This document shows positions 1-7,686 of a stretch of DNA of 20,523 nucleotides, one piece after another. Position 1 is the first letter of the stretch. Each line of letters begins with the position of its first letter. A program made the translations under genes and the position numbers. A model generated the notes under the pieces. That model saw nothing but the letters and a program-made list of their open reading frames with translations. It was not told the DNA's origin and made no database searches. This stretch comes from CAYXVU01 sp964468725 (lineage in GTDB: Bacteria; Acidobacteriota; Blastocatellia; UBA7656): contig CAYXVU010000098.1 of NCBI GenBank assembly GCA_964468725.1, positions 1 through 20,523 on the forward strand. Reading direction: 5' to 3'.

Positions 1-2455
1 AAGAGGCTTTGATGAAGAAGGTGCGTCCTTGCAGGCGAAAGCCCGGTTCCAACTGTCCGGTCAGATGGCTGAAACCATTGTAATTGAATAGGTCATTATA
101 ACCCGCATAAAACGAGGTGCCCGGATTGGGCGTCCAGCCGAACAAGTACTGCCCTCGCACCGTCGAACTCAAGGTATCGTAATCGAGCACGGCACGCGCA
201 TAGGTGAAGCGCGTGAATTGATACTTGGTATAGAGCGAATAGATGTTGCTCGTAAAGACTGTGCGTCCGGTGTCCCTGCGCGTCAATTCATTGTGACGGT
301 AGCGCATGCTCGCTGAAAAGGCGGTTGTCGGTTGATAGGTGAAATTCGCGTTGAAGTTCCATGAATTAGCCGCGCCGGGATCGAGCGGGGCATTCGGGTC
401 GGCGAGCGCAGCCGGGCTGACGCGCGGATAACGCGGCCCGGCTCCGAAATCAAAATCGAACTCCCGCCAGGCGCGCCCGAAAAATGCCGAGGCTGAATAC
501 TTCTGCGACGGGTTTGTCCAAAAACCGGAATAGAATCCGATGGGGCTGACCGAGCGTTCCGGCTCCCCCAAAAAGGCTCCGCTGCGCGTCGCGCTGCGCT
601 GCGCGCCAAACTCTTCTTCGAACACCCGCTCGTAGTTCTTGTACAGCCCGCCTTCAAAGCCGCTTTGCTTAGCGAGGTTTATGCTCAGATTCGTTTCGCC
701 GCCCATCCCTAGTGACCGCCCCTGACTGTCATAGACCATGTAGAAATTATTAAAACTGTTCCAGCCGATGAGCGTAGCTTTCGGGTTCGGTTCGGAGCGA
801 TAGCGATAATTCAGGTTATTCGAATAGGTATCGGTACGCTGATTGAAGCCGACATCAGCGCGGTAATCGCTGGTCGTACCTCTGCCCGAAGCCGACCAGC
901 CGTGATGGCGTTCCGAGTGGTCGAAACTCCAGAAATAGGTCGCGCCATTACCAGTGCGATAAATCTCGGCATCCTCTTCCGGCTCATAAAAGGGACGCCG
1001 CGAATGGGTGGCGAGAGCCTGAAAATTCAAGGTCGTCTGCGTATCCAAGCGAAAGCGGCCATCAATACCTGCCAGATGATTATGGCGTTCAATAAAGTTA
1101 TAGCTAGTAGCCAGCAAACCGATGTTCGACTCCTTGCCAATATCGCGCTTCAAGCGCAAGACGCCGATATAGGCGTTTTTGTCAACGAAGCGCGCAATGG
1201 CAGGGAAAATATCAGGGTCGTGGACCTCCTCTTCAGAGAAATTGCCGGGAGCGTTGTCCGAAGCCAGAATAGCGCCAAAAGTTGTACGCCCTTGTTTGCC
1301 ACTCAGTTTGACGGCGTAATCGGGATCAACGATTGCGCGCGTGTGCAGGGCGCGAATGGGAGTTTGAAAAATCTCTATGCCTTCTAAAAAGAAGGGACGC
1401 TTTTCGCTGAAGAAGATCGGAAAGCGTTGATTGGCGGTGATGACCGGCGCATCGGCTTCGACCTGGGCGAAATCGGGATTGAACGCAGCATCCAGTGTAA
1501 TGTTCGGCGTGATGCCAAATTTCAAAGTCAACCCGTAATCCGCGTCAATGGGTTGATTGACGATGCGACCGGGGTCTTGTAGCGCGGGCAGTGTCATGGT
1601 GGCGCGAAACGCGCTCACGCGCCTGCCGGTTTCGGAAACGGTGAGGCTCGGAATCACTTCGAAGGTGCGCTCCATTTCGAGGTCTTCGAAGCCGGTGATG
1701 TGACCGAATTGATTGAGCGTGCCGACCGTATCGCGCGATACCGGCAGCCACGAATCCATCTCGTCGTTGAAGCGATCAATGTTGCGCCAGACGTTGAATC
1801 CCCACAGTTTGCCTTTGCCCACTTGATAGCGTAGGGATTTGAAAGGGATTTTGACTTCGACCGTCCAACTATCATCCCCAATCAGCCCTTTTGACTCCAT
1901 CACAATGTCTACATTGAAATCCGTTCCCTGCCCTTCTGTCAAAATGCCGTCTTGCTGAATGCCGAAGGGGTTGAACCCCAAAACATAGGCGCGACGCTGA
2001 TCGTTGAAGGTGTCAAAGTAGACGCGAAAGTTATCATCGCCAAACACGTTATCGCGCTGGCTGACAGTGGCGCGAATCTTGTCGCGTTCATCGTAAGCGC
2101 GAAAGGCTAGATAGAGATACTTGCCATCGTAGCCCATCATCAATTCGCTGTGCCGTGACGGGGCGAGGTTATCGCCGGGGTTGATTTGATAAAAGTCTTT
2201 GAAGGTCGCCGCCGATTGCCACAGCGATTCGTCGAGTTTGCCATCAATGATAGGAGGTTCGGCAAATCGCGGAATTCGCACTGGCTGTGTCTTTTCGATG
2301 GGCACGGCGACGCCATTCTTCATGGCCGTCGGTTTCGCATCGGTCGCGTTGGCAGCCACCGGTTTCAGCGGCGCAGTGAATGATTGTGCGGCGTGTGCGC
2401 TCACTCCACCAAGCAAGATCAATAGCGCAGCCATCCCGATGAATCGTCGTCCCAT
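1..2455 (-). CDS. DUF5916 / CBM9-like outer-membrane protein (3' end cut by window)
   Basis: I translated this frame by hand from ATG 2455; it stays open for 818 codons to the window edge. Residues 1-22 form a signal peptide (basic MGRR start, hydrophobic core, cut near AHA/AQ). Residues about 60-235 resemble a CBM9-like beta-sandwich (PPIIDGKLDESLWQSA, later DDNFRVYFDTFNDQRRAY and WTVEVKIPFKSLRY). The rest has the alternating aromatic strands and the FFSEKRPFFLEG motif typical of DUF5916 proteins, predicted outer-membrane barrels. The last visible residues, GRTFFIKAS, look like the final strand, so probably only a handful of residues are missing. AAGG lies 9 nt and GAGG 3 nt before the ATG. 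The family is known mainly from Bacteroidota and Acidobacteriota; its substrate is unknown. The 269-nt gap to the upstream gene suggests its own promoter. Confidence 0.88.
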   Translation of the reverse strand, partial: MGRRFIGMAALLILLGGVSAHAAQSFTAPLKPVAANATDAKPTAMKNGVAVPIEKTQPVRIPRFAEPPIIDGKLDESLWQSAATFKDFYQINPGDNLAPSRHSELMMGYDGKYLYLAFRAYDERDKIRATVSQRDNVFGDDNFRVYFDTFNDQRRAYVLGFNPFGIQQDGILTEGQGTDFNVDIVMESKGLIGDDSWTVEVKIPFKSLRYQVGKGKLWGFNVWRNIDRFNDEMDSWLPVSRDTVGTLNQFGHITGFEDLEMERTFEVIPSLTVSETGRRVSAFRATMTLPALQDPGRIVNQPIDADYGLTLKFGITPNITLDAAFNPDFAQVEADAPVITANQRFPIFFSEKRPFFLEGIEIFQTPIRALHTRAIVDPDYAVKLSGKQGRTTFGAILASDNAPGNFSEEEVHDPDIFPAIARFVDKNAYIGVLRLKRDIGKESNIGLLATSYNFIERHNHLAGIDGRFRLDTQTTLNFQALATHSRRPFYEPEEDAEIYRTGNGATYFWSFDHSERHHGWSASGRGTTSDYRADVGFNQRTDTYSNNLNYRYRSEPNPKATLIGWNSFNNFYMVYDSQGRSLGMGGETNLSINLAKQSGFEGGLYKNYERVFEEEFGAQRSATRSGAFLGEPERSVSPIGFYSGFWTNPSQKYSASAFFGRAWREFDFDFGAGPRYPRVSPAALADPNAPLDPGAANSWNFNANFTYQPTTAFSASMRYRHNELTRRDTGRTVFTSNIYSLYTKYQFTRFTYARAVLDYDTLSSTVRGQYLFGWTPNPGTSFYAGYNDLFNYNGFSHLTGQLEPGFRLQGRTFFIKAS

Positions 2456-2464
2456 CTACCTCTG

Positions 2465-2529
2465 CCTTACGAAGGAATATTGAGCATCCACTGGTTGGGG
2501 GGTAAGACAGTCATTCCTGTCTGATGCTC
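2465..2529 (-). promoter_or_regulatory. structured 5' leader of the DUF5916 gene
   Basis: On the minus strand the leader reads GAGCATC (2529-2523), then the hairpin AGACAG-GAATGA-CTGTCT (2522-2505), then a C-rich stretch TACCCCCCAACC, then GATGCTC (2488-2482), which pairs perfectly with the first heptamer. A second hairpin, CCTT-CGT-AAGG (2475-2465), holds a possible Shine-Dalgarno AAGG in its 3' arm, 9 nt before the ATG. The base pairing is read directly from the sequence. A regulatory role is inference; it matches no riboswitch class I recognise. Confidence 0.4.
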
Positions 2530-2678
2530 CCTTATTAGACGAACCCGCCTCAATTATGTTCCCTAAAAGTTTTACAAATTTCCAGCGTACCAAGCCTATC
2601 GAATTCAGGCCGAAGGTCAAAAGTTACTGATTAAGTTGCTAAGTCTAGTCTTCAACCTGTAGTCCTCTCTTCATCCAG

Positions 2679-2720
2679 GCTTCGACTTTCGACCTACAAC
2701 CTTCGACCTTCAGCCTGTAG
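2679..2720. repeat. short degenerate heptad repeat between genes
   Basis: Six consecutive 7-nt units can be read on the plus strand: gcttcga, ctttcga, cctacaa, ccttcga, ccttcag, cctgtag. Two further related units, tcttcaa and cctgtag, lie at 2649-2662. The tract sits just downstream of the TPR/S41-like gene stop and resembles the short tandem heptamer repeats found between genes in some bacteria. No function is claimed. Confidence 0.55.
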
Positions 2721-2724
2721 CCCG

Positions 2725-4422
2725 TCACTCCGCCTGATAGGCCATGATCGCTTCCATCGCCGGGTCACGATTCAGGCGATAGAGAGCAAATGACGGCGGT
2801 GCGTAAATCTGCGGCGCAATCCAGGTGCGATAATCCATCGCAACCGAATTTTGCCAATAGAGATCAGAGACGCTGCCTGACATTTTGCTATAGGGCAAAT
2901 TCACGCCTATCGATTCGCCGATGAAGTTTGGGCTTGAACCGGTCGGTTCGCCGACAAAGATGGCGTTGCTGTAGCGTTCAATCTGCGTGGCTCCGCACAT
3001 CGCTGCCGAAAAGGTGTTGCGACCGACGATGACAAATAGCTTGCCGCGCTGATTGATCTTATCGGTACGAATCAAACCGTTGATGAGCGGCTTGTTCAAG
3101 AAGTTGTTGCCGCCGCCGTTCCATCGCATATCAATCACTAATCGCTCAACTGCATTGTCGTTGATGAATTGAAAGAGTCGCTCACAGAATTTATCGAGCG
3201 GCTCTTTTACATCACTTCGCACTTGGTTGTATTGGAAAAAGACGGTCTTTGACTCGGACAGATATTCAAACCAATAGGCTTCTTGGCGCTTCTTCAAGTA
3301 GAGTGGTTCGGGGTTGGGAGAATCCTTACGCGCCGTCGGCCAATCGGGGCTAGTGCCGCCCGATTCCACCGGGAGAGTTACCGAACGCGTGTTGCCCGCT
3401 GCATCTTTAATGGTCAGCGGTAGGGCGTCCGCTTGCGGCAGCAATCCCAAGCCGTTGAGGAGTTGCGGATAGATCAGGCGACCTGGCGCGATCAGCTTCG
3501 GCCACATCTTGTTATCCTGACTGATGATCGGGTCGAGACCTGCTAGGGCTTGGTCAACCGTGTGCGTGCCGATGCCGAGGACCTGCGCGCCGACCAGATC
3601 AGCATACTTGGGGCTAGCCGCAATAATGAACAGCCCTTCGGTGAAGAGATAGAACTGCACCGGGACGGCTTTGCGCGAAGCCTGCATCGCATAGAGCGGA
3701 GCGATTCCAGTGTGTCCGTCGCCCGCCAGGCGCGCCAACTTCATCAACCCCACTTCGATCTGATGATCGCTGAGTTTGGAAATGTCGTTATGAAGTTTGT
3801 TGACATAGGCTTCAAAGACGGGCTTTGAGACTTGACGATAGGGGTCGTAATGCAAACGCTGGAGTTCGCGCGCCAGCAACCATAGGTCGTAGCGCCAACC
3901 TTCAATGCGCGTCATCTTGCCGGTGTCTACGATGGCTGCAAGTTTTTTGAAGCGCACATCATCGTGTAAAACCTTGAGGTCGTCATCGGTCTGTACGCTA
4001 CGCAGATTACGAAAACCAGCTTCCAGAGCGCGTTCCAGATAGCGCAAAGCCTTCTCTTTATCGCCCATGCGTGCGTGACAACGGGCGATATTGTAGAGCG
4101 CGTTAAAGGGATAGCCGACACCCAGTTCATAGACCATCTCATAAGCAGCAATGGCTTTTGCGTAGTTGCCAGCGCGATACTGCGCGGTTGCCAGTTGCGT
4201 CCAGTTGCTACCGAAATGGGGATTCATCTCCGTCGCCCGCTGCCACAAAGCTGCCGCGTTTGCCCATTCTTGGGCAAGCATCTTGGCTTCCGCTTGGCGA
4301 ACCATCGCTTGGTAAGAATCGCTATCACCGTTGGCCTCGCCAACCAAATAGCTTGCGCGCAACGGATGCAGGGCGACGCAAATAAACACGGTGATCGTGA
4401 GCAGAACACGTACTCGAAGCAT
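2725..4422 (-). CDS. exported TPR protein with C-terminal S41-like peptidase domain
   Basis: This 565-residue protein starts at an ATG preceded by AAAGGAG at good spacing. Residues 1-24 form a signal peptide, so it is probably periplasmic. Residues about 36-140 hold TPR-like helix pairs (AQEWANAAALWQRATEMNP, AGNYAKAIAAYEMVYELG, GDKEKALRYLERALEAGF). The remainder matches the S41 (C-terminal processing/tricorn-like) fold: GDGHTG at 234-239, LVIDMRWNGGG at 428-438, a nucleophile-like Ser472 in NTFSAAM, and FVGEPTG at 489-495. S41 enzymes of the CtpA type use a Ser-Lys pair with Lys in a GK(G) motif after GE.T; here GSSPNFIG stands there with no Lys, so the catalytic mechanism is uncertain. The gene lies downstream of the sigma operon on the same strand, separated by a palindromic repeat, so it is probably transcribed independently. 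Confidence 0.85.
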   Translation of the reverse strand: MLRVRVLLTITVFICVALHPLRASYLVGEANGDSDSYQAMVRQAEAKMLAQEWANAAALWQRATEMNPHFGSNWTQLATAQYRAGNYAKAIAAYEMVYELGVGYPFNALYNIARCHARMGDKEKALRYLERALEAGFRNLRSVQTDDDLKVLHDDVRFKKLAAIVDTGKMTRIEGWRYDLWLLARELQRLHYDPYRQVSKPVFEAYVNKLHNDISKLSDHQIEVGLMKLARLAGDGHTGIAPLYAMQASRKAVPVQFYLFTEGLFIIAASPKYADLVGAQVLGIGTHTVDQALAGLDPIISQDNKMWPKLIAPGRLIYPQLLNGLGLLPQADALPLTIKDAAGNTRSVTLPVESGGTSPDWPTARKDSPNPEPLYLKKRQEAYWFEYLSESKTVFFQYNQVRSDVKEPLDKFCERLFQFINDNAVERLVIDMRWNGGGNNFLNKPLINGLIRTDKINQRGKLFVIVGRNTFSAAMCGATQIERYSNAIFVGEPTGSSPNFIGESIGVNLPYSKMSGSVSDLYWQNSVAMDYRTWIAPQIYAPPSFALYRLNRDPAMEAIMAYQAE

Positions 4423-4783
4423 TCTTGCTTCTCCTTTCCGAACCGAATTGTGTGGAGTTATACCGAGTTGCGAATCAATCTGAGAAGGTTGAAAGGCGGT
4501 CTCTGACCGCCTCCCTGGCCTTCGGTAACGGCGGTCAAAGACCGCCTCTCAACAGTGTTTTCTCATTTTGTTGAGCAATTCGGTATTACTTCTGCGTACG
4601 AGCGCGCCAGCAAAACAGTTCAACAACAAAAAATGAAAAGCGACAAGCACCGAGCCTCGCAGAAGAAGGAATGAATCCTGATGAACCGAAGAAGGACATC
4701 TCTGCGCTTCGGCCATCACCCATCCTTACATCACTTCGCGCGACTCGTTACTTGTCGAAGTCGGGGTCACCAAAATGAACTGT
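4423..4783. other. 361-nt intergenic region, mostly repeat
   Basis: The region separates the end of the sigma-factor operon from the TPR/S41-like gene. Its only recognisable content is the palindromic repeat 4461-4585 and the Shine-Dalgarno of the downstream gene. I see no gene and no classical terminator in 4590-4783. The two GC-rich hairpins of the repeat could end transcription of the operon, though they lack U-tracts. Confidence 0.6.
4461..4585. repeat. imperfect palindromic repeat element (MITE/BIME-like), copy 1
   Basis: The two halves are inverted copies of each other. The left end TACCGAGTTGC matches the complement of the right end GCAATTCGGTA with one mismatch. Each half ends inward in a small perfect hairpin, GGCGGTC-TCT-GACCGCC at 4494-4512 and GGCGGTC-AAA-GACCGCC at 4530-4546, separated by an 18-nt spacer. 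TTA flanks the element on both sides (4458-4460 and 4586-4588), compatible with a 3-bp target duplication. Its right half recurs in inverted orientation at 20465-20522. It encodes no protein, so any movement would need a transposase in trans. Confidence 0.75.
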
Positions 4784-5605
4784 CTATTGAGCTGATCCGC
4801 CGCGCGTCAAACGCACGCGCCCGTTGACGCCGCTGACGGTGATGCGCGGGCCGCCAGCACCGATTTTAGCGCGGAAATTATCACGCGAAATTTTGCCCAT
4901 CATCGTTACATTCGGAACATCCGGGTAGACGCTGCCATTGCAACCGCTGACGTCGAGGTCGGCATGCAAATCATCGCGGAAGCGCAATTCGACTCCACCG
5001 TTGATGCCGTGTACGTCAATGCCTCGATCACTGAGTTGCGCGATCATTACATTGACCCGTCCGTTGACGCCGTTGATGCGTGCATAGCCGATGGCCTGTT
5101 CAACTGTAACGCTGCCATTGACGCCATTGATGTCAAGCGTGCCATCAATCTCTCCGGCGCGCACTCTGCCGTTGATGCCGTTGGCGGCGAAGTTGACATT
5201 GCGGGGAATCTTCATCGAAACGCGTTGGCGCACTTCTCGATGGCCGCCCCACTCATCGCGATTGCGTCGTTTATCCTTCTCGCCGCGCACGATCAGCCCT
5301 TCGGCAGTCTGCTCGACGATGATCTTCTGAAACTCCAAGTCTTCGCGTTTGCGCGCCGAACGCACGACATGGACTTCGGCAACCGTGGTGTCTGAGGTTT
5401 CGATGTCAACCGAGCCATTGATGCCACTCAGCTCGACGCGTGAGCCGCTGCTCAATTCGAAGGTCTTGCGAAACTCATCGCGTTCGGGCAAATCGTTAGC
5501 CCAATCATCCCGATCTCGCTCCCGACCTCGATCCTGCGCCGATGTCGGCCACGCCGGAACCGCCATCAACGCCATGACAAACAGAATTGTCATAAATTTC
5601 TTCAT
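4784..5605 (-). CDS. exported DUF4097-like repeat protein with G(I/V/C)NG motifs
   Basis: This 273-residue protein has a clear signal peptide (about 1-24, ending TSAQD), then a highly charged stretch (25-45) and a repetitive beta region. The tetrapeptide G-[IVC]-N-G occurs seven times, near residues 61, 143, 161, 179, 200, 221 and 259, each next to short valine-rich strands. This is the pattern of DUF4097-type putative adhesin proteins, expected to form a beta-solenoid. It is the last gene of the sigma operon, 69 nt after the preceding paralogue. AAAGGAG lies upstream of the ATG with long spacing (12 nt). It probably acts in the periplasm or at the surface; the molecular function of the family is not established. 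Confidence 0.8.
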   Translation of the reverse strand: MKKFMTILFVMALMAVPAWPTSAQDRGRERDRDDWANDLPERDEFRKTFELSSGSRVELSGINGSVDIETSDTTVAEVHVVRSARKREDLEFQKIIVEQTAEGLIVRGEKDKRRNRDEWGGHREVRQRVSMKIPRNVNFAANGINGRVRAGEIDGTLDINGVNGSVTVEQAIGYARINGVNGRVNVMIAQLSDRGIDVHGINGGVELRFRDDLHADLDVSGCNGSVYPDVPNVTMMGKISRDNFRAKIGAGGPRITVSGVNGRVRLTRGGSAQ

Positions 5606-5674
5606 TATCTTTCTTGTCTCCTTTCTCCGTTCTCCGTTTTCATCCCCAAAACTCTCTTGCCGGTGGGGGACAAA

Positions 5675-6760
5675 TCATTTGCATTGGTTCAGCATCGCCG
5701 CAGGCGCTTTTAAGATGCGAGCTGCGCCGCTGAACGAATCCAAAACGATTTGCGCTTGCCCGTTGCCATAGCGCCCGGTGACGCGGCGATTGATCGGCCC
5801 TTGTACAGCGCCATCCAGTCGCAACTGAAAATCGGTCTCAATCTCGCCACTATAAGAAGCCAGTTGCGCGGTAAACCCCGGCGCATCCGCCTGCACATAC
5901 ATAGTCACCTCGCCTGATAGGCTCTTTAACCGATAGCGGCCATCTTCCCGAATGCGGCCTTTGAAGGTGACTTCGCCGCTTGTCGAATCCGCTTCGACGT
6001 TGCCGCCGACTCCCGAAATCTCGACCGAGCCGCTGACGCAATGCACTTCAACGCGTCCTTTGGCGCACTCCACACTGACTTCACCGGAGGTCGAATTGGC
6101 GGTCACATCGCCGTTGGCATTTTTGATATGCAGATCGCCATTGAATGTCGTCACATTGATTGTGCCTGCGACATCAGAGATTTCCATTTCACCGTTCATT
6201 GTATGGGCACTCAGATTGCCTTTGATATTGCGAATGATGGCGCTGCCGTTGCGCAGCGAAACACGCAGCGTGCCGATCTGCTCAGCTAGCAATTCGACAT
6301 TGCTACCGGTAATCGAAGCTGCGCCTTCCATATTTCTCACTTCAATCTCGCCATCGCGCAACTGCACAGATTCAAGCTCTGCATACCGCGGCAGCCGGAC
6401 AGTCAAATGGATTTCGCGCCCGCCACCCCATTCGCGCTGGCTGTTTCGTTCGATCTCGACGCGAGCGCGTTGAGCATCGCCGGTGATGGCGACGCGCACG
6501 GCTCGCGCATCATCTTCCTGCGTTGCTGTCGCTTCGATGGTGTCGCGCTCCCATCCAGTCACGGTGATGCGGCCAGAAGTATTGCTGATCGTGACTCTGC
6601 CGCCGCGCGCCAGCTTGAATTCCGCGTCGGCTGGAGACTCGCTGTGCGAATCGGCCAACGACTGGGCAACGACGAGCGGCGCGCAAATCAGCAGGCCGCC
6701 GCATAGCCATAATCGGCGCAGCTTACGGATTGCACTGTTTGACTTCATAAGATTCTGCAT
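5675..6760 (-). CDS. exported DUF4097 repeat protein
   Basis: From ATG 6760 the product has 361 residues; ATG 6748 is an alternative start and the frame runs upstream to a TTG at 6829, but only the shorter forms put a basic N-terminus directly before the hydrophobic segment (about 14-32, ending VVAQS). No strong Shine-Dalgarno is visible, so the start is uncertain. Residues about 50-125 are a beta domain (GGRVTISNTSGRITVTGWE is typical of DUF4097). Residues about 125-265 are a run of near-regular turns with NG or SG every 8-20 residues (RNGSAIIR, TMNGEMEI, TFNGDLHI, NANGDVTA, STSGEVSV), predicting a beta-solenoid. It follows the anti-sigma gene by 71 nt and precedes a second protein of the same type, so it is a likely sigma target. 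Function unknown. Confidence 0.82.
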   Translation of the reverse strand: MQNLMKSNSAIRKLRRLWLCGGLLICAPLVVAQSLADSHSESPADAEFKLARGGRVTISNTSGRITVTGWERDTIEATATQEDDARAVRVAITGDAQRARVEIERNSQREWGGGREIHLTVRLPRYAELESVQLRDGEIEVRNMEGAASITGSNVELLAEQIGTLRVSLRNGSAIIRNIKGNLSAHTMNGEMEISDVAGTINVTTFNGDLHIKNANGDVTANSTSGEVSVECAKGRVEVHCVSGSVEISGVGGNVEADSTSGEVTFKGRIREDGRYRLKSLSGEVTMYVQADAPGFTAQLASYSGEIETDFQLRLDGAVQGPINRRVTGRYGNGQAQIVLDSFSGAARILKAPAAMLNQCK

Positions 6761-6831
6761 GTCACTTTGGGCACTTTCAAAAATTGCGAACGCCGTGCAG
6801 ATCAACTGCCTGCGCGTCCGACCGTACAAAA

Positions 6832-7686
6832 TTAATTTTCCGCCAATTCCCGCAACACATCTACCTTCTTCGCATAAGCCGACAGCATGTACTGTAAGGC
6901 AACCGGATCGTTGGGGTTTTGGCGCACCGCTTTCTTGGTCTCTTGAATGGTGCGGTCTACTGCCGCCAGTGCGTTATCAAAGCGCGCAACGGTGATGGGG
7001 TCAAGTTCAGAACGCTTGCGATTGACATCGCGTGACAGAATCGCGATGGCAGCCAGGTATTTTTGCTCCGCTTCACGAATCAACTGTTCCGGCGTCGGTT
7101 TGGCCGCCGATTGATTTACCGTCCCGCGCGCCGGTTGAAGGCGTGGCGCTTTATTTTCCGCAATCACTGATGGCGGAACCGGCGCAGGCGTCGAGCCGGG
7201 TTGATCTATTGGGGTGTTCGGATTGGCAGGCGCATTAGTCGCCGCCGACTCAGTTGGACTGCCGTTCGAAGGCGAAGCATTCGGCGTTCCGACAATTATT
7301 GGGCTGGTCTCGCGGGTGTTCACATACTTCATGATGGCAACCGTTGCGCCGATGGCCAGTACGACCAACAGAGCCGTGTAGGCAAAGCTCAAGCGCGGCG
7401 CATGAAAGACTGAAGCGAAGAAACTCCGCAGACGTTCGACGATGCCCAACGAGGGCACGACCTCTTCTTTTCGAATGCGCGCTTCGATGCCCGCCCACAA
7501 TACCGGTGTCACCTCGATGTCGCGCTGATAGCGCGCATAGATGGCTTGCTCCTGTTGCAGGGCTTCGCCCATACAGGCGCAGGAAGCACAGGTTGCCAAG
7601 TGGGTTTCGACGGTTCGGGCTTGGTGGCTATCCAACTCGCCGTCGTAAAATTCTTCCAATAAAACTTCGCAATCTTCACACTTCAT
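6832..7686 (-). CDS. membrane-anchored zinc-finger anti-sigma factor
   Basis: The 284-residue product begins at ATG 7686 inside the end of the sigma gene (11-nt overlap, implying translational coupling); a TTG two codons upstream is less likely. The N-terminus carries the zf-HC2/ZAS motif: Cys3/Cys6, then His29-x3-Cys33-x2-Cys36, which in this family binds zinc and holds the sigma factor. One membrane span lies at about 100-119 (FAYTALLVVLAIGATVAIMK). A Pro/Ser/Thr/Asn-rich linker (about 124-185) leads to a helical C-terminal domain (about 190-284), presumably periplasmic and sensing the signal. Pairing with an ECF sigma gene is the standard arrangement. The activating signal cannot be read from the sequence. 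Confidence 0.88.
   Translation of the reverse strand: MKCEDCEVLLEEFYDGELDSHQARTVETHLATCASCACMGEALQQEQAIYARYQRDIEVTPVLWAGIEARIRKEEVVPSLGIVERLRSFFASVFHAPRLSFAYTALLVVLAIGATVAIMKYVNTRETSPIIVGTPNASPSNGSPTESAATNAPANPNTPIDQPGSTPAPVPPSVIAENKAPRLQPARGTVNQSAAKPTPEQLIREAEQKYLAAIAILSRDVNRKRSELDPITVARFDNALAAVDRTIQETKKAVRQNPNDPVALQYMLSAYAKKVDVLRELAEN

Noticed and set aside
902..1387. 161-codon plus-strand frame
   Set aside because: It lies antisense inside the well-supported DUF5916 gene and shows no domain or ribosome site.
4075..4506. 143-codon plus-strand frame
   Set aside because: Antisense to the TPR/S41-like gene and running into the palindromic repeat; no recognisable protein features.
4964..5395. 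plus-strand frame rich in VDAVDA-like repeats
   Set aside because: Its repetitiveness mirrors the G[IVC]NG codons of the minus-strand DUF4097-like gene; it is a shadow.
6761..6829. upstream extension of the DUF4097 gene to TTG 6829
   Set aside because: The extension would bury the signal peptide 23 residues further in and starts at TTG right after the anti-sigma stop.
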